Shown: positions 60,259 through 64,000 of the stretch, one piece after another
Layout: every line of letters begins with the position of its first letter
How positions within the stretch are numbered: position 1 is the first letter of the stretch
NCBI GenBank assembly: GCA_013178165.1
Contig: JABLXG010000006.1
Coordinates: forward strand, 62,001 to 126,000
Reading direction: 5' to 3'
From: Anaerolineae bacterium
GTDB taxonomy: Bacteria > Chloroflexota > Anaerolineae > Aggregatilineales > Ch27
DNA length: 64,000 nucleotides
Notes under the pieces: model-generated
Database searches by the model: none
The model's input: the letters and a program-made list of their open reading frames with translations, nothing else
What the model was told of the DNA's origin: nothing
Position numbers and translations under genes: made by a program

Positions 60259-61626
60259 ATGCGTCGGATTCTGGGGATCGTCTTGCTGGTAATTGCGGTT
60301 GCCGCCGCGTATCTGCTGGTTCGCAACAGCCAGACTGCTTCAACCGGAAATACAGCCACCGCCCGCCTGCAGACCGCGCAGATTGTCCGTGACAGTGTCG
60401 TGGTAGCAGTGCGGGCCACCGGCGTCGTGGAAGCAGCGCGCGGGGCCCAGTTGAGCTTTGAGACTGGCGGCATAGTCGCAGATGTGCTGGTGGAAGAAGG
60501 GCAGTTTGTGTTAGCCGGGCAGGTGCTGGCCCGGCTGGACGACACAGCCCAGCGCATCGCGATTGAGCAGGCCCAGTGGGGCGTGCGCATCGCGGAACTG
60601 AGCCTGCGGCAGCTTGAAGCGCCGCCTGACCCCAGGGATATCAGCGCCGCTCAGGCGAACGTCAACAGCGCCTGGGCCGCCTATGTTGACCTGCGCGACA
60701 ACTCGGTCACCGAAGAGGACATCCGCGCCGCCGAGCTGCAGTATGAGCAGGCGCTGGCCGCATGGGATGCCGCTGAACAGGCCTCGCGTGACGCGCACCG
60801 TAGCGAAGCCAGCCTGGCCCAGGTGGGCGCCGCCAGCTTTGCCGCGGAAATCGCCCGGCTGCGTCTGGAGCAACTCCGCCGCGGCGTCCCACAGGAATCG
60901 CTCAATGCGGCTCTGGCGCGGGTGGGGCAGGCCCAGGCCCAGCTGCGTCTGCTGGAGGCGGGGCCGCCGCAGGCCCAGCTTGATCGGGCCGCGGTCGCCG
61001 TCCGCCAGGCCCAATTGCGGCTACAGCGCGCCCGGCAGGCCTACGAGGACACGATTCTCCGCGCCCCCTTTGCCGGTGTTGTACAGCAGGTAGCCATTCA
61101 GGCTGGCAGTCTGGTTGCGCCGGGAGGGCTGCCGGCCATGGCCCTCTACGATTTGTCGCGTCTGCTCATCCGGGTTCGGGTCGACGAGATCGATGTCGTG
61201 AACATCCAGGTTGGCCAGCCGGTAGAGCTAACCTTTGACGCGCTGCCCGGCACGGTCTTTACGGCAACTGTCGAGCGTGTGGCCGCCACAGCAACCCAGC
61301 GCGATGGAGTGATCGGCTACGATGTGCTCCTGGCGCTACCGGATGCGCCCGATGAGGTGCGGGTGGGGATGACGGCTGCAGCAACCATCATTCTGGATGA
61401 AGTGCGCGATGTGCTGGTCGTCCCCAACCTGTTCGTGCGTCTTGACCGCGCCACGGGCCAGGCTTTCGTCAACGTCCTCCTCCCTAATGGCACCCTGGAA
61501 GAACGGGCGATCCAGCTTGGCGCCCAGAACGATAGCGTGAGCGAAGTCATCTCCGGGCTGGAGGAAGGCGACACAGTCGCGGTTGACCTGGCGGGCGGCG
61601 TGTTCTCGCTATTTGAAGGCAGCTGA
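60259..61626 (+). CDS. MacA/HlyD-type membrane-fusion adaptor, first copy
   Basis: This 455-residue protein has an N-terminal membrane anchor (residues 3-17), the biotinyl-lipoyl half motif LSFETGGIVADVLVEEGQFV, and a long helical hairpin (about residues 95-245) rich in Ala and Gln. The second lipoyl half follows (APFAGVVQQVAIQAG). The beta barrel (LIRVRVDEIDVVNIQVGQPV) lies near residues 300-380. Adaptors of this type link an ABC permease to the outside. In the absence of an outer membrane it may extend substrate handling beyond the membrane. It begins a four-gene exporter operon. The hairpin is typical of MacA-like ABC adaptors. Confidence 0.87.
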   Translation: MRRILGIVLLVIAVAAAYLLVRNSQTASTGNTATARLQTAQIVRDSVVVAVRATGVVEAARGAQLSFETGGIVADVLVEEGQFVLAGQVLARLDDTAQRIAIEQAQWGVRIAELSLRQLEAPPDPRDISAAQANVNSAWAAYVDLRDNSVTEEDIRAAELQYEQALAAWDAAEQASRDAHRSEASLAQVGAASFAAEIARLRLEQLRRGVPQESLNAALARVGQAQAQLRLLEAGPPQAQLDRAAVAVRQAQLRLQRARQAYEDTILRAPFAGVVQQVAIQAGSLVAPGGLPAMALYDLSRLLIRVRVDEIDVVNIQVGQPVELTFDALPGTVFTATVERVAATATQRDGVIGYDVLLALPDAPDEVRVGMTAAATIILDEVRDVLVVPNLFVRLDRATGQAFVNVLLPNGTLEERAIQLGAQNDSVSEVISGLEEGDTVAVDLAGGVFSLFEGS

Positions 61627-61631
61627 CAGGC

Positions 61632-63110
61632 ATGTACAGGCGTCTGCGCAACTGGTTCGTTATTGGCATGCTGGCGATTCTGGCCGCCGCCTTTGCCCGC
61701 TATCGGATGGATCGCGGGCTGTCGCTGCTACCATTCGCGCAGGCCAACCAGGATGCCACAGCGGCAGTGGAAACTACCGTGGTCGAGCGCGGGGACATTA
61801 TCGTCACCGTCAGCGCCGTTGGCACGCTGGCCCCGATCAAGCAGCTTTACCTGTTCTTCCCGGTGCCGGGCAAGGTCAGCGCGATCGCTGTCGCCGAGGG
61901 GGATAGCGTCGAGGCCGGGCAGGAACTGGCCCGCTTGGATACCGAACAACTGGAACTGGCGCTACAGGACGCCAGCCTGGCCCTGGAATTGCAGCAGATC
62001 GCCTTTGACGCCCTGACCGCGGAACCGCGCGAGGTGGAGCTTGAGGCTGCGCGGGCAGCGGTCTCTGCCGCCAGCGCTCAACTTGCCGCTGCCAGTGTCC
62101 CGCCCGACCCCAACATGGTGGAAATCGCCCGCCTGCAACTGGAACTGGCCAAGAACCAGCTGTGGCAGAACCAGTTGCAGCGGGACAGTGCGCGCCAGCA
62201 GGAAGAACAGCTGCAGGAACTGCTCGGTCGCATCCCTGTCGCGCTACCTTCACCGGGCGATCTGCCGCTGTCGCTATCGGCTTTGCCTTCCGCAAGCCAG
62301 TACGAGGCCGCTGTGACGCGCTCCGAGTACGATGTTGCCATCGCCACCCAGCAACTGCTCGAGGCCCAGAACGCTTCGACTAATGCCGCCAACATTGCCG
62401 CTGCGCAGGCAGCGCTGATCAACGCCCAGGGACAGCTTGCCCGCCTGGAGGAAGGCCCCGGCGAGATCGAACTGGCGCTGGCAGACGCGCAACTGCAAGC
62501 TGCCTACCTGGCGGTAGACCTGGCCCGTTATCAGCTGGAGCAGGCCATCCTGCGGGCGCCTTTCAGCGGCGTAGTCGCGCAGATGAACCTGGCGCCGGGC
62601 GAGCCGCCGCCCAGCCGCGAACCGGCAATCGAACTGATCGATCCCTCAGCGTTTACTGTCAGCCTCGCCGTCGATGAAATGGATGTCGCCCTGCTGGAAG
62701 ATGGCCAGTATGCGGAGATCACGGTGGATGCGCTGCCCGATACCATCCTGACTGGCCGGGTGACCGGGATCGATCGGGTGGCAACCAGCGCTGCCGGTCT
62801 GGTGACCTACGGCGTAGAGATCACGCTCGACCAGACTACCGCCCCAATCCGCGCCGGGATGAGTGCAACAGTGGCCGTGGTCGTCGATGAAGCCCGCGAT
62901 GTACTGCGGCTGCGCAACCGTTTCATCCGGCTGGATCGGCGTACAGGACAGGCCACAGTCACCATCAGACGCAGCGACGGTACACTGGAAGATGTACCGG
63001 TGACCCTGGGCCGGCGTAACGAGACCTTTAGCGAGGTTCTCAGTGGTTTGCAGGCCGGCGACCAGATCGTTCTACTGCCGCGTAACAGCCTGAGTAACTT
63101 TGGCTTTTAG
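61632..63110 (+). CDS. MacA/HlyD-type membrane-fusion adaptor, second copy
   Basis: This 492-residue paralogue of the preceding gene starts five bases after its stop. It has an anchor (about residues 6-24), lipoyl half motifs (LFFPVPGKVSAIAVAEGDSVEAG and APFSGVVAQMNLAPGEPP, quoted in part) and an even longer helical hairpin with many Ala/Gln repeats (about residues 100-300). The beta barrel has VDEMDVALLEDGQYAEI. Two adaptors in a row before one ATPase are notable; they could form a mixed oligomer, or each may serve a separate permease. The ATP-binding gene starts 23 bases after it. Confidence 0.87.
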   Translation: MYRRLRNWFVIGMLAILAAAFARYRMDRGLSLLPFAQANQDATAAVETTVVERGDIIVTVSAVGTLAPIKQLYLFFPVPGKVSAIAVAEGDSVEAGQELARLDTEQLELALQDASLALELQQIAFDALTAEPREVELEAARAAVSAASAQLAAASVPPDPNMVEIARLQLELAKNQLWQNQLQRDSARQQEEQLQELLGRIPVALPSPGDLPLSLSALPSASQYEAAVTRSEYDVAIATQQLLEAQNASTNAANIAAAQAALINAQGQLARLEEGPGEIELALADAQLQAAYLAVDLARYQLEQAILRAPFSGVVAQMNLAPGEPPPSREPAIELIDPSAFTVSLAVDEMDVALLEDGQYAEITVDALPDTILTGRVTGIDRVATSAAGLVTYGVEITLDQTTAPIRAGMSATVAVVVDEARDVLRLRNRFIRLDRRTGQATVTIRRSDGTLEDVPVTLGRRNETFSEVLSGLQAGDQIVLLPRNSLSNFGF

Positions 63111-63133
63111 AGGTACGAGGGTACAGGTGTCCT

Positions 63134-63982
63134 ATGTTCAGAGGTGACGGCCGGCAGAAGATTACTGAATACGAAATCCCGCGGGATGCCCAGGGCAGAC
63201 TGGCGATCATCGACATCCGCGACGTAACCAAAATCTATCAGATGGGCAACATCGAAGTCCGTGCCCTGCAGGGAATCACGCTCCAGATCTTCGAAGGGGA
63301 ATTCGTCGCCATCATGGGGCCGTCGGGGTCCGGCAAGAGCACATTGATGAACATCCTTGGCGCCCTCGATCAGCCAACTTCCGGCAAGTACTACCTGGCC
63401 GGGAAAGACGTCAGCCAGGCGGATGATCGCCAGCTGGCGGCCATCCGCAACGAGATGATCGGCTTTGTCTTTCAGAACTTCAACCTGCTCAAACGTACAT
63501 CCGCCCTGCGTCAGGTAGAACTGCCGCTGATCTACGCCTCCAAACCGGGTAACCGCCGGGAACGGGCCAGGGCCGCGCTGGAGGCCGTAGGACTGGGCGC
63601 GCGTCTGCACCACCTGCCCAGCGAGCTTTCCGGCGGCCAGCAGCAGCGCGTGGCCATCGCTCGCGCCCTGGTGACCGAACCGAAGATAATCCTGGCCGAC
63701 GAGCCAACCGGCAATCTGGATACCAAGAGCGGCATAGAAGTGCTGCGCATCTTTCAACAGCTTAACCGCGAGCGTGGTATGACCACCGTCTTTGTGACGC
63801 ACGACCCGTTTGTGGCCCGCCACACCGAGCGGGTAATTATGTTGCGGGACGGCAGGATCATCGCCGACCGGGCCGTGAGCCAGCCGCTGATCGCCGGGGA
63901 AGCGGAACGCCCATCCGAAATGGCCGAACTGGAAGATATCTTCCGCGAAACCTATGACGCGCCGGCGGAGGAATTCACATAA
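63134..63982 (+). CDS. MacB/LolD-type ABC transporter ATP-binding protein
   Basis: This 282-residue ATPase of the MacB/LolD type has Walker [10 protein letters not shown], the Q-loop [10 protein letters not shown], the signature [16 protein letters not shown], Walker B with catalytic Glu ([12 protein letters not shown]) and the H-loop ([12 protein letters not shown]). The N-terminal 25 residues before the fold are unusual and might be an artefact of start choice; a later start is possible. The C-terminal 40 residues extend beyond the normal fold. It powers an exporter with the two adaptors and the permease whose start is at 63986. Confidence 0.93.
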   Translation: MFRGDGRQKITEYEIPRDAQGRLAIIDIRDVTKIYQMGNIEVRALQGITLQIFEGEFVAIMGPSGSGKSTLMNILGALDQPTSGKYYLAGKDVSQADDRQLAAIRNEMIGFVFQNFNLLKRTSALRQVELPLIYASKPGNRRERARAALEAVGLGARLHHLPSELSGGQQQRVAIARALVTEPKIILADEPTGNLDTKSGIEVLRIFQQLNRERGMTTVFVTHDPFVARHTERVIMLRDGRIIADRAVSQPLIAGEAERPSEMAELEDIFRETYDAPAEEFT

Positions 63983-63985
63983 GCC

Positions 63986-64000
63986 ATGAACCTGCTGGAA
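63986..64000 (+). CDS. Start of a probable MacB-type permease (3' end outside window)
   Basis: An ATG at 63986 three bases after the ATPase stop begins MNLLE, the usual first residues of FtsX/MacB-type permeases. Only five codons are in the window, so the call rests on position in the operon. Confidence 0.5.

Overview
The window reads as a chromosomal segment of a GC-rich bacterium, most likely a member of the Chloroflexota (Anaerolineae-like). This is inferred from protein style: Pro/Thr-rich linkers in secreted proteins, a BTAD-type regulator, MacA/MacB-like exporters, many TTG/GTG starts with good Shine-Dalgarno sites, extended -10 (TGnTATAAT) promoters, and no outer-membrane genes. No marker in the window fixes the taxonomy. 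Almost all of it is housekeeping or envelope/redox functions in short operons on both strands. No complete rRNA, tRNA or CRISPR array was seen.

Layout. 1-4.6 kb: the 3' part of rpoC with a strong terminator, then gyrA from a near-consensus promoter. 4.6-13 kb: a queuosine-tRNA mannosyltransferase homologue, a BTAD regulator, and a redox/stringent-response group (TlpA-like thioredoxin, RelA/SpoT, VKOR, an S1-domain protein, a DsbA-like oxidase). 13-19.5 kb: an envelope block with a lipoprotein, a repeat-built secreted protein, an M23 peptidase and a membrane-anchored beta-propeller. 19.6-22.7 kb: an AT-richer islet with a GT-C glycosyltransferase and a complete IS481-type element, bracketed by a perfect 75-bp direct repeat. 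A tRNA/tmRNA 3'-end-like scrap lies just outside it. 22.9-26.5 kb: an asymmetric heterodimeric ABC exporter. 26.8-31.8 kb: a LysM/L,D-transpeptidase, copper delivery proteins (PCuAC, Sco), acylphosphatase and two membrane proteins of unknown role. 31.8-47.9 kb: enolase, thioesterase, iscS-mnmA, prepilin peptidase, solute-binding proteins, JAMM peptidase, ferredoxin, superoxide dismutase, a DMT transporter, tyrS and fabH/fabF. 48.0-49.2 kb: an ISAs1-family element with perfect target duplication but a frameshifted transposase. 49.4-53.4 kb: an SDR epimerase, then a GNAT/N-succinylamino acid racemase-like pair and proC. 53.6-58.1 kb: F1-ATPase genes atpA-G-D-C without F0 or delta genes. 58.4-64 kb: an MreB-like protein with an altered active site, Rex with a likely autoregulatory operator, and two MacA-like adaptors, a MacB-like ATPase and the start of a permease.

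How they fit together. Three thiol-redox proteins (TlpA-like, VKOR, DsbA-like) lie near each other and suggest extracytoplasmic disulfide chemistry. PCuAC and Sco suggest an aerobic CuA oxidase elsewhere, which agrees with superoxide dismutase, Rex and F-ATPase. IscS and MnmA form one thiolation operon. GNAT plus the racemase fits D- to L-amino-acid salvage. The most interesting items are the 75-bp-bracketed islet, the MreB variant with a rebuilt phosphate-2 loop, a tandem duplication inside RelA/SpoT, the split F-ATPase cluster, the bacterial QTMAN-like enzyme, and the freshly inserted but already broken ISAs1 copy. No clearly new multi-gene system was identified.
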